A stretch of 23,096 bases of DNA from JADYZU01 sp964443055 (GCA_964443055.1 CAYUBT010000020.1:1-23096); one strand, 5' to 3'. Positions 13,831 to 21,309 are shown, numbered from the stretch's first letter. The notes: a model not told the origin generated them from the letters alone. Made by a program: numbers and translations.

Positions 13831-13909
13831 CGTCATTGCGAGGAGCCGAAGGCGACGCGACAAGTCAGAACGGCGGACCTGGGTTGCTCCGCTCGCACTC
13901 GAAATGACG
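13831..13909. repeat. Dispersed inverted-repeat element, copy C
   Basis: The left arm CGTCATTGCGAG is intact and the right arm is CTCGAAATGACG (one mismatch). The interior has GGAGCCGAAGGCGACGCGAC then GACCTGGGTTGCTCCGCTCG. It lies between the convergent ends of the Gfo/Idh gene and the GNAT gene. Confidence 0.8.
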
Positions 13910-13946
13910 AAGGGAGCGCTGGAGTCGGAGCCCTGCGCCGGGAAGA

Positions 13947-14489
13947 CTATCCCTTCAGCCGCAGGCTGTAGGTCCAGGTGGGTGCGGTGCCACCCCGGGC
14001 AATGGAATAGGCCTCGGCGTCGCCCAGATAGTCGAATCCGCAATTTGTCAGCACCCGGGCCGAGCCGGGACTGTCCTGGAACGCCTCGGCGAACAGGGTC
14101 TGCGAATCTTGCGGATTGGCGGCGATCAGGGCGCGCAGGGCCTCGGAGGCGATGCCGGTGTTCCAGAATTCCGGCGCGACCCAGTAGGACACCTCGCTTT
14201 GTGCGCGGTCGAGCCGGGTAAGCGCCACGAGCCCCACCACATCACCCCAGCCCTGTGCTGCGCCGTCGATGGCCCAGACGTCACGCAGGCGATCAGGCGC
14301 CCGGGCGGCGGCGATCAGCCGTTCGGCCGTGCCGGGCGGATAGGGATGGGGGATGGATTTCGTGCCACGCGCCACGCGGATATCGGCCGCATGGGCCGTG
14401 ATCGCCGCCGCATCCGACGGGTGCAACGGGCGCAGGGTGATCCTGTCCGCCCGGATTTCGGTATCCATCGTGATCTGGTCGTGTTTCAC
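13947..14489 (-). CDS. GNAT family N-acetyltransferase (RimJ/RimL-like)
   Basis: GNAT enzymes transfer acetyl from acetyl-CoA to an amine; RimJ/RimL-like members often act on protein N-termini or small molecules. The 180-residue protein opens with ITLRPLHPSDAAAITAHAAD and carries motif A as VSYWVAPEFWNTGIASEALRAL, where N-T-G-I-A forms the pyrophosphate-binding loop, then a motif B-like CGFDYLGDAEAYS. I choose the GTG at 14489 because GGGAGGG lies 5 bases before it; the in-frame ATG at 14468 has no such site. It is downstream of rpmA on the same strand but beyond a strong terminator. In related genomes I recall a GNAT gene between rpmA and obg; obg is not here. Confidence 0.85.
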   Translation of the reverse strand: MKHDQITMDTEIRADRITLRPLHPSDAAAITAHAADIRVARGTKSIPHPYPPGTAERLIAAARAPDRLRDVWAIDGAAQGWGDVVGLVALTRLDRAQSEVSYWVAPEFWNTGIASEALRALIAANPQDSQTLFAEAFQDSPGSARVLTNCGFDYLGDAEAYSIARGGTAPTWTYSLRLKG

Positions 14490-14596
14490 CGCATCCCTCC
14501 CGGTTGCGCTGTTCCGGCCCGGGCCTGCCCCGTGGCCGCCGTCTTCCCAATCCCGGCCTTCCTAACCCCGATTCCCTTACGGAAGATTGCCCGCAC

Positions 14597-14630
14597 CAAA
14601 GCAAAAGGGCCGGCCTCTGCGGCCGGCCCC
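14597..14630 (-). terminator. Intrinsic terminator of rplU-rpmA
   Basis: On the minus strand a perfect 9-bp stem GGGCCGGCC / GGCCGGCCC with a GCAGA loop (14607-14629) is followed by TTTTGCTTT. It lies about 30 bases after the rpmA stop and separates the ribosomal operon from the GNAT gene. Confidence 0.92.
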
Positions 14631-14658
14631 CTGATATTCCGGCCGCAAGGGCCCGGGG

Positions 14659-14928
14659 TCACTCGGCCGCGGTCGTCGCGGGAAATACCGAGATGAAGGT
14701 TCGCCCCTTGAGGCCGGTGTGAAATTTCACCTGGCCCTCGACGGTGGCGAAGATCGTGTGGTCACGGCCCATGCCGACGCCCGCGCCCGGCCACATCTTC
14801 GTGCCGCGCTGGCGGACGATGATATTGCCCGGAATCACGACCTCGCCGCCGAATTTCTTGACGCCGAGCCGACGTCCGGCGCTGTCGCGCCCGTTGCGGG
14901 AGGAACCGCCTGCCTTCTTCTTCGCCAT
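14659..14928 (-). CDS. rpmA: 50S ribosomal protein L27
   Basis: L27 sits at the peptidyl-transferase region of the large ribosomal subunit. The 89-residue protein has the family N-terminus MAKKKAGGSSRNGRDS directly after the start (no Firmicute-type cleaved leader) and the core VIPGNIIVRQRGTKMWPG, GRDHTIFA and a short tail. The ATG at 14928 follows a GGAAGGAG site and lies 4 bases after the rplU stop, so the two are coupled. Length and motifs are normal. It is the last gene before the strong terminator at 14597-14630. Confidence 0.98.
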   Translation of the reverse strand: MAKKKAGGSSRNGRDSAGRRLGVKKFGGEVVIPGNIIVRQRGTKMWPGAGVGMGRDHTIFATVEGQVKFHTGLKGRTFISVFPATTAAE

Positions 14929-14932
14929 CCGT

Positions 14933-15316
14933 CTACTCCTTCCCGGCCTGTGCCGCTTCGCGGCGTGCCGCCCTGGCACCCGTGGCCGGTTTCACATCCG
15001 ACTTGTCCGCGCCCTTGGCGAGGATCCCGGTCACCCGCACCAGCGTGAGCTGCTGACGGTGACCCTTGGTGCGCTTCGACGAATGCTTGCGGCGGCGGCG
15101 CACGAAATGAATCGTCTTCTCGCCCTTGATCTGGTCGATCACCTCGGCCTGCACGGCCGCGCCCTTGACCAGCGGCGCACCGATGGTGTCGCCCGCGACG
15201 AGAACCTCGTTGAACTGGACCGTTTCCCCGGCCTCGGCGTCAAGCCTTTCCACGCGCAGGAGGTCACCCTCGCTGACCCGGTATTGCTTGCCGCCCGTCC
15301 TGATGACTGCGAACAT
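14933..15316 (-). CDS. rplU: 50S ribosomal protein L21
   Basis: L21 binds 23S rRNA in the large subunit. The protein opens with the family signature MFAVIRTGGKQYRVSEGD and contains KGEKTIHFVRRRRKHSSKRTKGHRQ, the basic RNA-binding loop. At 127 residues it is about 25 longer than E. coli L21 because of an Ala/Lys/Arg-rich tail. Some Rhodobacterales L21 proteins that I recall carry a larger C-terminal module, absent here. The ATG at 15316 has an AGGAA site 6-7 bases upstream. It is transcribed from a consensus-like promoter about 180 bases upstream through a structured leader, and is followed immediately by rpmA. Confidence 0.97.
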   Translation of the reverse strand: MFAVIRTGGKQYRVSEGDLLRVERLDAEAGETVQFNEVLVAGDTIGAPLVKGAAVQAEVIDQIKGEKTIHFVRRRRKHSSKRTKGHRQQLTLVRVTGILAKGADKSDVKPATGARAARREAAQAGKE

Positions 15317-15472
15317 CGTTCATTCCTGACTTCGCGCCCTGTGGCCCCCTTGCGGGTGTTGCCGGGTTTCCCCGCCTCGGACAGCGCGCCCGTTCGGGCG
15401 GTGTTGCATCACGCGCGGGGCTGCGCCCGCACGAATCCCCTCCGGGGCGCGCAGGCCCCGCCGGTTCGCGGG
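15317..15472 (-). promoter_or_regulatory. Long structured leader of rplU-rpmA
   Basis: The untranslated leader between the probable promoter and the rplU ATG is about 150 bases and very GC-rich. It has a clear hairpin at 15387-15400 (CGCCC/GGGCG, four-base loop) and other complementary G/C runs. Ribosomal protein leaders of this length are often autoregulatory, but I do not recognise a described motif, so any control function is inferred. Confidence 0.4.
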
Positions 15473-15501
15473 CTTATCCCCGTCCTCGAGCCGACTGTCA
15501 A
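15473..15501 (-). promoter_or_regulatory. Sigma70-type promoter of rplU-rpmA
   Basis: On the minus strand a perfect -35 TTGACA (15496-15501) and a -10 GATAAG (15473-15478) are separated by exactly 17 bases. It is the best housekeeping promoter seen in the window and is correctly oriented for the ribosomal operon. Confidence 0.75.
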
Positions 15502-15536
15502 CAGTGGCGGTGGTGCATGGGGGCTCCGCCCCCCAT

Positions 15537-15617
15537 CGTCATTGCGAAGAGCCAAAGGCGACGCGGCAAGCCAGGCGGCGTGAGGACCGGGTTGCTTCGC
15601 TGTCGCTCGCAATGACG
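15537..15617. repeat. Dispersed inverted-repeat element, copy D
   Basis: Outer arms CGTCATTGCGAAG and CGCTCGCAATGACG bound the copy, with interior GCCAAAGGCGACGCGGCAAG and GGGTTGCTTCGCTG. It is placed between the rplU promoter and mttB, which are divergent, so it is not confined to gene 3' ends. Confidence 0.82.
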
Positions 15618-15821
15618 GTGGGGGGATTTGGAATCCCGGTGGTGCACGGGCGCGACAGGGCGCGGCGGCGCGACCCCTTTCGTCACGGCGAGCGCGGGAT
15701 CGGTGCCCTGCACGTCCCCCGACTCCGTCCAGTGTCGCTTTTCGTCGCAGGGCGGCGCAAACTGCGCCCGGGACGGGGGTGTGCTCGGCTAGACCCGGCC
15801 CAGGCTGTGCTGGAGAATGAA
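15618..15821. other. Gene-free spacer upstream of mttB
   Basis: Together with the leader, promoter and copy D this completes a ~500-base stretch without a gene. The reading frame of mttB stays open upstream to 15504, but that part includes the repeat and has no family-like sequence, so I do not treat it as coding. No clear promoter or B12 riboswitch motif was found. Confidence 0.45.
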
Positions 15822-17366
15822 ATGAACCAAGACGCACATGTGCGGCGCGGGCGGGGCGGCGGCGGCGCGGCGCGGCGGGCCGCGCGCACCGCGATCACCC
15901 ACGAGACCGTGCGCTTCATCACGCGCGAGATCCCGAATCTCGAGATCCTCAACGACGAGGCGATCGAGATCATCGAGGCCAATGCCGAGATCGTCCTCGA
16001 GGAGATCGGCGTCAATTTCCCCGAAAATCCCGGCGCGCTCGAGCGCTGGAAGGAGGCGGGCGCGGATATCGACGGCGACCGGGTGCGCCTTCCCCGGGGC
16101 CTTGCGCGCGAACTGTGCAAGACCGCACCGGCGACATTCACCCAATATGCCCGCAACCCCGAGCGCAATGTCGACATGGGCGGGCGCAACCTCGTGTTCG
16201 CGCCGGTCTACGGTCCCCCGTTCGTGCGGACGCGCGAGGGCGGGCGGCGCTATGCCACGATCGAGGATTTCCGCAACCTCGTGAAACTCGGCTACATGTC
16301 GAAATGGCTGCACCATTCGGGCGGCACGGTCTGCGAGCCCACCGATGTCGCGGTGAACAAACGCCACCTCGACATGGTCCATGCGCATATGGTCTACAGC
16401 GACAAGCCCTTCATGGGCTCGGTCACCGCGCCCGAACGCGCGCGCGATTCGGTCGAGATGTGCCGCATCCTGTTCGGCGAGGAATTCGTCGCGCAGAACG
16501 CGGTGATGACCAGCCTCATCAACATCAACTCGCCCATGACCTACGACAACATCATGATGGGTGCACTCGAGGAATATTCCTCGAACATGCAGGCGGTGAT
16601 CGTCAGCCCGTTCATCGTCGGCGGTGCGATGGCGCCGGTCTCGATCGCGGGCACGCTCACGCAGGTGATGGCGGAAATCCTTGTCGGCGTCGCCTACACG
16701 CAACTCGTGCGCAAGGGCGCGCCGGTCATCGCCGGGGCTTTCGTCACCTCGACCGACATGGCCTCGGGTGCCCCGACCTTCGGCACGCCGGAAGCCTCGC
16801 AGGTCACATATGGCGCGGGCCAGCTCGTTCGCCGTCTCGGCGTGCCCTACCGCAGCGCGGGTGCTTTCTGCGGCTCGAAACTGCCTGATGCGCAGGCGGC
16901 CTACGAATCGGCCAACTCGCTGAACATGGGGCTGCTGTCGGGCGTGAACTTCATGCTGCACGCCTGCGGCTGGCTCGAGGGCGGGCTGGTGAGCAGTTTC
17001 GAGAAATTCGTCATGGATGCCGACCAGCTCGGTGTCCTGCACCGGCTCGCGCAGGGGGTCGACCTGTCGGAGAACGGTCTTGCCATGGATGCGATCCGCG
17101 AGGTCGGCCCGGGGCATCACTATCTCGGCAGCGCCCATACCCAGGCCAATTACAAGACGGCCTTCTGGCGCAGCGACCTGCTCGACTACAAGCCGTTCGA
17201 GACCTGGTCCGAGGAGGGCGAGCGCGATACCGAGGAACTGGCCGCGATCCGCGTCAGGTCGCTGCTCGACAATTACGAGCAGCCGCCGCTCGATCCCGGC
17301 ATCCGCGAGGCGCTTGACGATTACGTCGCCCGCAAGAAGGCGTCCGAACCCGACGCTTTCGTCTGA
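15822..17366 (+). CDS. MttB-family corrinoid methyltransferase, non-pyrrolysine type
   Basis: This 514-residue protein belongs to the trimethylamine methyltransferase (MttB) superfamily, which moves a methyl group from a methylated amine to a corrinoid protein. The TIM-barrel core is recognisable in ITREIPNLEILNDEAIEIIE, NPERNVDMGGRN, SPMTYDNIMMGALEEYSSNMQ, FGTPEASQV and GPGHHYLGSAHTQANY. There is no in-frame amber codon, so this is one of the many non-pyrrolysine homologues, some of which demethylate glycine betaine or related quaternary amines. The ATG at 15822 has GGAG six bases upstream; the N-terminus is Arg/Gly-rich. No corrinoid protein gene is adjacent. Its stop abuts that of the convergent DUF6477 gene. 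The substrate is unknown. Confidence 0.9.
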   Translation: MNQDAHVRRGRGGGGAARRAARTAITHETVRFITREIPNLEILNDEAIEIIEANAEIVLEEIGVNFPENPGALERWKEAGADIDGDRVRLPRGLARELCKTAPATFTQYARNPERNVDMGGRNLVFAPVYGPPFVRTREGGRRYATIEDFRNLVKLGYMSKWLHHSGGTVCEPTDVAVNKRHLDMVHAHMVYSDKPFMGSVTAPERARDSVEMCRILFGEEFVAQNAVMTSLININSPMTYDNIMMGALEEYSSNMQAVIVSPFIVGGAMAPVSIAGTLTQVMAEILVGVAYTQLVRKGAPVIAGAFVTSTDMASGAPTFGTPEASQVTYGAGQLVRRLGVPYRSAGAFCGSKLPDAQAAYESANSLNMGLLSGVNFMLHACGWLEGGLVSSFEKFVMDADQLGVLHRLAQGVDLSENGLAMDAIREVGPGHHYLGSAHTQANYKTAFWRSDLLDYKPFETWSEEGERDTEELAAIRVRSLLDNYEQPPLDPGIREALDDYVARKKASEPDAFV

Positions 17367-17663
17367 TCACGCCTCGCGGGCGAGCGCGCGCAACAGCTGC
17401 GCCTCGCCCATGAGCGCCACGAGCAAGGCCACATGGCGGGCGACGCGATAATCCGCCGCCCGCCTGCGCCGCCCCCCGTCCATGACCGCCTCGAGTTCGA
17501 GCAGCCGCAGGATCGCGGCCCCCGGACGCAACGGCACCTCGGCCGCGCCCAGCAGCCGGGGCAGATGCACCTCGCGCCGGTATTCCTCGAGACCGAACCG
17601 CACCGCCTGCACCAGCAGCCGGGGCCGCTTCAGCTCCGCAACCATCGACAGAACATCCTGCAT
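17367..17663 (-). CDS. DUF6477-like protein
   Basis: This is a small 98-residue, Leu/Arg-rich helical protein without signal peptide or membrane segment. The pattern KRPRLLVQAVRFGLEEYRREVHLPRLLG, then PGAAILRLLELEAVMD and YRVARHVALLVALMGEAQLL, matches what I remember as DUF6477 in Rhodobacterales. Two adjacent ATGs (17666 and 17663) follow a GGAGGG site; the second has the better spacing. It is divergent from the DUF6456 gene, an arrangement I recall from relatives, and its stop directly abuts the mttB stop. Function is unknown; the conserved pairing suggests a functional link with DUF6456. Confidence 0.75.
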   Translation of the reverse strand: MQDVLSMVAELKRPRLLVQAVRFGLEEYRREVHLPRLLGAAEVPLRPGAAILRLLELEAVMDGGRRRRAADYRVARHVALLVALMGEAQLLRALAREA

Positions 17664-17752
17664 CATGCCCTCCGCTCGATTCAGGCGGACCATGACACAA
17701 CCCATGGTGGTGTTGCGCATTGTTGCCAAAGTGAGAACGCTGCCCGCAGCAT

Positions 17753-17773
17753 TTGTTTACTATTTGAAAACAA
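17753..17773. promoter_or_regulatory. AT-rich inverted repeat between the DUF6477 and DUF6456 genes
   Basis: TTGTTT and AAACAA flank a 9-base spacer, in an AT-rich island within otherwise GC-rich DNA. It lies in the divergent gap, about 90 bases from each start, and could be an operator or promoter core for either gene. The arms are only six bases, so chance symmetry is possible. Confidence 0.35.
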
Positions 17774-17850
17774 TCTTGGCCGGATGGCAGAAAAGATAAT
17801 ACAACGTGAACAATCTGTGGTTGTCTCAGGCAAAGGCGGAGGGAGGCGAT

Positions 17851-18957
17851 GTGGCGGATGCGGCCATGCGGAAGGATGGCGGCGGCGGGATTCCCGCATG
17901 GGTGCCTGACGCCGCGCGGCATTACCTGGCGCATGTGACGACCGGCGCACCGATCCGGGCACTTGCCCGCGATGCACAGGTTCATGCGTCAACCATCCTG
18001 CGGCAGGTGCGGCGGCTCGAGGCGCAGCGCGACGACCCCCTTGTCGATGCGGCGCTGCATGATCTCGCCCGCCACATCGCCCCGCGCGCAGGACAGACAG
18101 AGGAGCGAGACGTGACGACAGGATCAGCAAGCGGATGCGCGACGGCAACCGGAGGGGTGGAGCCGGTGCGCATTCCTCCCAGCGAGACCCGGATCCTGCG
18201 GGAGGGGCTGCGCATCCTGCGCCGCCTGAACGAGGCGCAGACCGTCCTCGCCGTGGCCCGTGACATGGAGATGGCTGTCGTGGTGCGCGAGGCGGCGGAT
18301 GGCGCACCCGAACGGCTCGCCGTCGTCGCCCGCGACATCGCGCAGGCCATGGCACTGAAGGACTGGATCGCCTGCGCCGACCCTGCGGCACGCATCATCC
18401 GTTACCGCATCACCGCCGCCGGACGGCAGGAGCTGCGCCGGGCGGCACGGCCCGATATGGCGCAGGACACGCCCGCCCGCCATGCCCATGCGCCGGGCGA
18501 CGGCGACCGCACCTTGCGGCACATGCGCAGCCTTCTGGGCGAAAGCCCCGTGTCCGCCCTCGCGCGGCGGCGGATGCGCAATGGCGAACCTTACCTCTCC
18601 CGCGCGCTCGTGATCGCCGCCGAACGTCTGCGCGAGGATTTCGAACTGTCGCAATCCGGGCCCCGCCCCGCGCTCGACCTCGAGCGCTTCATTGCCCTTG
18701 CGCGCGAGACACCGGCCAGCCTGCCCGGGGGCGCGGCCGAGGCCCGGGCGAGACTGGTCGCGGCGCTCACCTCCCTTGGTCCGGGACTGGCAGATGCAGC
18801 CCTGCGCTGCTGCTGCTTTCTCGAGGGGCTCGAGAGGGTCGAGGACCGCATGGGCTGGTCGGCGCGGTCGGGCAAGGTGGTGCTGCGGATCGCGCTCGGC
18901 CATCTGCAGCGCCATTACGAACAGGCGCATGGCCGCTTTGCCCCGCCCATCGGGTGA
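17851..18957 (+). CDS. DUF6456 helix-turn-helix protein, putative transcriptional regulator
   Basis: This 368-residue protein has an N-terminal HTH-like region (WVPDAARHYLAH then APIRALARDAQVHASTILRQVRRLE), a variable middle part, and a conserved C-terminal domain (~residues 230-360) containing SPVSALARRR, AAERLREDFELSQSGPR, GLADAALRCCCFLEGLERVEDRMGWSARSGKVVLRIAL. That last block is the DUF6456 hallmark as I remember it. I choose the GTG at 17851, which follows overlapping GGAGG sites (17838-17846), over the GTG at 17806, which lacks one; an ATG at 17866 is a further option. It is divergent from the DUF6477 gene. DNA binding is inferred from the HTH pattern; targets are unknown. Confidence 0.8.
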   Translation: MADAAMRKDGGGGIPAWVPDAARHYLAHVTTGAPIRALARDAQVHASTILRQVRRLEAQRDDPLVDAALHDLARHIAPRAGQTEERDVTTGSASGCATATGGVEPVRIPPSETRILREGLRILRRLNEAQTVLAVARDMEMAVVVREAADGAPERLAVVARDIAQAMALKDWIACADPAARIIRYRITAAGRQELRRAARPDMAQDTPARHAHAPGDGDRTLRHMRSLLGESPVSALARRRMRNGEPYLSRALVIAAERLREDFELSQSGPRPALDLERFIALARETPASLPGGAAEARARLVAALTSLGPGLADAALRCCCFLEGLERVEDRMGWSARSGKVVLRIALGHLQRHYEQAHGRFAPPIG

Positions 18958-18971
18958 ACCGGCCGCAAACC

Positions 18972-19051
18972 CGTCATTGCGTGCGCCAGCGAGGCAAGCC
19001 AGTCCTCACGCCGCTGGTTTGCAGCACCGGCGGCGCCTCCTCGCAATGACG
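18972..19051. repeat. Dispersed inverted-repeat element, copy E
   Basis: The outer arms CGTCATTGCG and CTCGCAATGACG and the interior GAGGCAAGCCAG / CTGGTTTGC are conserved. It lies between the DUF6456 stop and the zwf start in a tandem gene pair, 90 bases upstream of zwf. Confidence 0.82.
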
Positions 19052-19141
19052 GGGGAGATGCGACTCCGCACTCGCCCGGGCCCATGGCTGGAAACCCGTC
19101 TGCGGCAGCGGTAGAAGGAGCAGCCCCTGCAGGAGTCATCC

Positions 19142-20596
19142 ATGGCCAGCCGCATCATCCCGGTCGCCCCGTTCGACCTCGTGATCTTCGGAGGCACCGG
19201 CGATCTGGCGCAGCGCAAGATTCTGCCCGGCCTCCTGCGCCGCTTTCGTGCAGGACAGATGCCTCCCGAAGCACGGATCATCGCCTGCGCGCGCAGCAAC
19301 CTTGACGATGCGGGCTATCGCGCCAGTGCTGCCGGGGCCATCGCCGAATTCGGCGGGCCCGAGCGCGAGGAGGAAAAGCTGGTCGCGACGTTCCTCGAGC
19401 GGCTCCACTATGTGCGCGTCGACGTGACGGGCGAGGAGGGCTGGCGCGACCTGGCCACGCTCATGCGACCCGATACGGTGCGCGCCTTCTACTGCGCCGT
19501 GACGCCCGCCCTCTTCGGCCCGATCGCCGAGCGCCTGCGCAAGCACGGGGTCGCCGATACCGCCAGCCGCATCGTCGTTGAAAAGCCCTTCGGCCACGAC
19601 CTCGACTCGGCGCGCGACCTCAACGCCGCGCTCGCGCGTCACTTCGACGAACACCAGATCTACCGCATCGACCATTATCTCGGAAAGGAGACGGTCCAGA
19701 ACCTGATGGCGGTACGCTTCGCCAACATGCTGTTCGAGCCCCTCTGGAACAACCACTATATCGACCATATCCAGATCACGGTCGCCGAGACCGTGGGCGT
19801 GGCCGGGCGCGGTGCCTATTACGATGCCGCCGGGGCGATGCGCGACATGGTGCAGAATCACCTGATGCAGCTTCTGTGCCTCACGGCGATGGAGCCGCCC
19901 GCGCGCTTCAACGCCGATGCGGTGCGCGACGAGAAACTCAAGGTGATCCGCGCCATCAGCCCCGTCGGCCCCGAGGACATTGTCTTCGGCCAGTATGCCG
20001 CCGCGCCCGGCTCCCCCTCCTATCGCGAGGATGTCGCCAATCCCGACAGCACGACCGCCAGTTTCGTTGCCCTGCGCTGTTCGGTGGCGACCTGGCGCTG
20101 GGCGGGCGTGCCCTTCTACCTGCGCACCGGCAAGAGGATGAAGACGCGCTCCTCCGAGATCGCGGTCGTGTTCCAGGAACTCGGACACCGCATCTTCGAC
20201 GAGGATATGACGCGCCATCGCAACATCCTCTCGATCCGGCTCCAGCCCAATGACGGGATCGACCTGCAGGTGACGGTGAAGGAGCGCGGCCCCGGAGGGA
20301 TGCGACTCATCGACATGCCGCTCGACCTCACCTTCGCCGACCAGGTCAGCGACCAGGGCGAGGCGGCGGTCGACGCCTACGAGCGGCTCATCATGGACGT
20401 GATCCGGGGCGACCAGACCCTGTTCATGCGCGGCGACGAGGTCGAGGCCGCCTGGGCCTGGACCGATCCGATCCTTGCCGCCCGCAACGCGCGCGGCGAG
20501 CCGCCGAAGATCTATGAACAGGGCTCGACAGGGCCGGATGATGCGCTCATGCTCCTGCATCGCGACGGGCGCCGCTGGCGCGAGATCAAGGGCTGA
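19142..20596 (+). CDS. zwf: Glucose-6-phosphate 1-dehydrogenase
   Basis: Zwf oxidises glucose 6-phosphate to 6-phosphogluconolactone with reduction of NAD(P)+, the entry step of the Entner-Doudoroff and oxidative pentose phosphate routes. The 484-residue length is typical. Visible are the Rossmann motif FGGTGDLAQRK around residues 16-26, the substrate signature RIDHYLGKE at 175-183 and the catalytic His at 240 in MVQNHLMQ, plus VEKPFG. AGGAG seven bases before the ATG at 19142 supports the start. It heads a zwf-pgl-pgi cluster: pgl begins 41 bases after its stop. No edd or eda is in the window. Confidence 0.97.
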   Translation: MASRIIPVAPFDLVIFGGTGDLAQRKILPGLLRRFRAGQMPPEARIIACARSNLDDAGYRASAAGAIAEFGGPEREEEKLVATFLERLHYVRVDVTGEEGWRDLATLMRPDTVRAFYCAVTPALFGPIAERLRKHGVADTASRIVVEKPFGHDLDSARDLNAALARHFDEHQIYRIDHYLGKETVQNLMAVRFANMLFEPLWNNHYIDHIQITVAETVGVAGRGAYYDAAGAMRDMVQNHLMQLLCLTAMEPPARFNADAVRDEKLKVIRAISPVGPEDIVFGQYAAAPGSPSYREDVANPDSTTASFVALRCSVATWRWAGVPFYLRTGKRMKTRSSEIAVVFQELGHRIFDEDMTRHRNILSIRLQPNDGIDLQVTVKERGPGGMRLIDMPLDLTFADQVSDQGEAAVDAYERLIMDVIRGDQTLFMRGDEVEAAWAWTDPILAARNARGEPPKIYEQGSTGPDDALMLLHRDGRRWREIKG

Positions 20597-20637
20597 GGCT
20601 GCACGGGGCAAGCTCACGGGGCAAGCTGAGGACGGAC

Positions 20638-21309
20638 ATGGAACTCATCACCTATCCCGACGCCGAGATGATGATGATCGAACTCGCTCATCGTCTCGCC
20701 GGGGAATTGCGGCAGGCGCTGGCGGGGGGCGAGCGCGCCTCGTTTGCCGTGCCGGGGGGAACGACGCCGGGGCCGATCTTCGATTCGCTCTGCACCACCG
20801 ATCTCGACTGGGAGCGGGTGGATGTCCTGCTCACCGACGAACGCTGGGTGCCCGAGACCTCGGAGCGCTCGAACACCCGTCTCCTGCGTCGTCGCCTGCT
20901 GCAGGAGCGCGCCGCCAGGGCCCGGCTCGTGCCGCTCTACAAAGACGTGGCCGCACCCGAGGAGGCGCTTGACGAACTGTCCGCCGGAATCGCCGCCTGC
21001 CTGCCGCTTTCCGTCTGCCTGCTCGGCATGGGGGCCGATCTGCATGTCGCCTCGATCTTTCCCGGTGCTGACCGCCTCGACGAGGCGCTGACCGGCCAGG
21101 CGGTGCTCGTGCCGATGCGCGCACCGGGCGCGCCCGAGCCGCGGGTGACCATGTCGGCGCGGGTGCTCATGGGGGCGGTGCAGCGCCATCTCGTCATCAC
21201 CGGCCGGGCGAAACGCGACGCGCTCGAGAAGGCGCAGCACATGAAGCCGCATGAGGCACCTGTCGCCGCCATGCTCAAGGACACGGTGGTCCACTGGGCG
21301 GAGGGATGA
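20638..21309 (+). CDS. pgl: 6-phosphogluconolactonase
   Basis: Pgl hydrolyses 6-phosphogluconolactone made by Zwf to 6-phosphogluconate in the cytoplasm. The 223-residue protein is of the DevB/NagB-like fold. Family marks are SFAVPGGTTPGPIFDSL, VDVLLTDERWVP with the following SNTRLLRR, and LLGMGADLHVASIFPG, which corresponds to the GMGxDGHxxSLFPG motif of NagB-like proteins. Here the usual D-G-H reads D-L-H, a modest departure. The ATG at 20638 has a GAGGAC purine stretch upstream. The stop overlaps an ATG of the pgi frame (ATGA), so pgl and pgi are translationally coupled. Confidence 0.94.
   Translation: MELITYPDAEMMMIELAHRLAGELRQALAGGERASFAVPGGTTPGPIFDSLCTTDLDWERVDVLLTDERWVPETSERSNTRLLRRRLLQERAARARLVPLYKDVAAPEEALDELSAGIAACLPLSVCLLGMGADLHVASIFPGADRLDEALTGQAVLVPMRAPGAPEPRVTMSARVLMGAVQRHLVITGRAKRDALEKAQHMKPHEAPVAAMLKDTVVHWAEG

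Noticed and set aside
15618..15821. Cobalamin riboswitch ahead of the corrinoid methyltransferase (also checked ahead of cobT)
   Set aside because: I found no B12-box-like GCCACTG or AGCCAGGAGACC sequence in either leader.
15822..17366. Pyrrolysine-containing MttB
   Set aside because: The reading frame contains no in-frame amber codon and runs to a TGA at the expected length; no pyl genes are seen.
47..19051. Possible CRISPR array from repeated CGTCATTGCGAG units
   Set aside because: The copies are kilobases apart, each internally palindromic, with no regular spacers and no cas genes.
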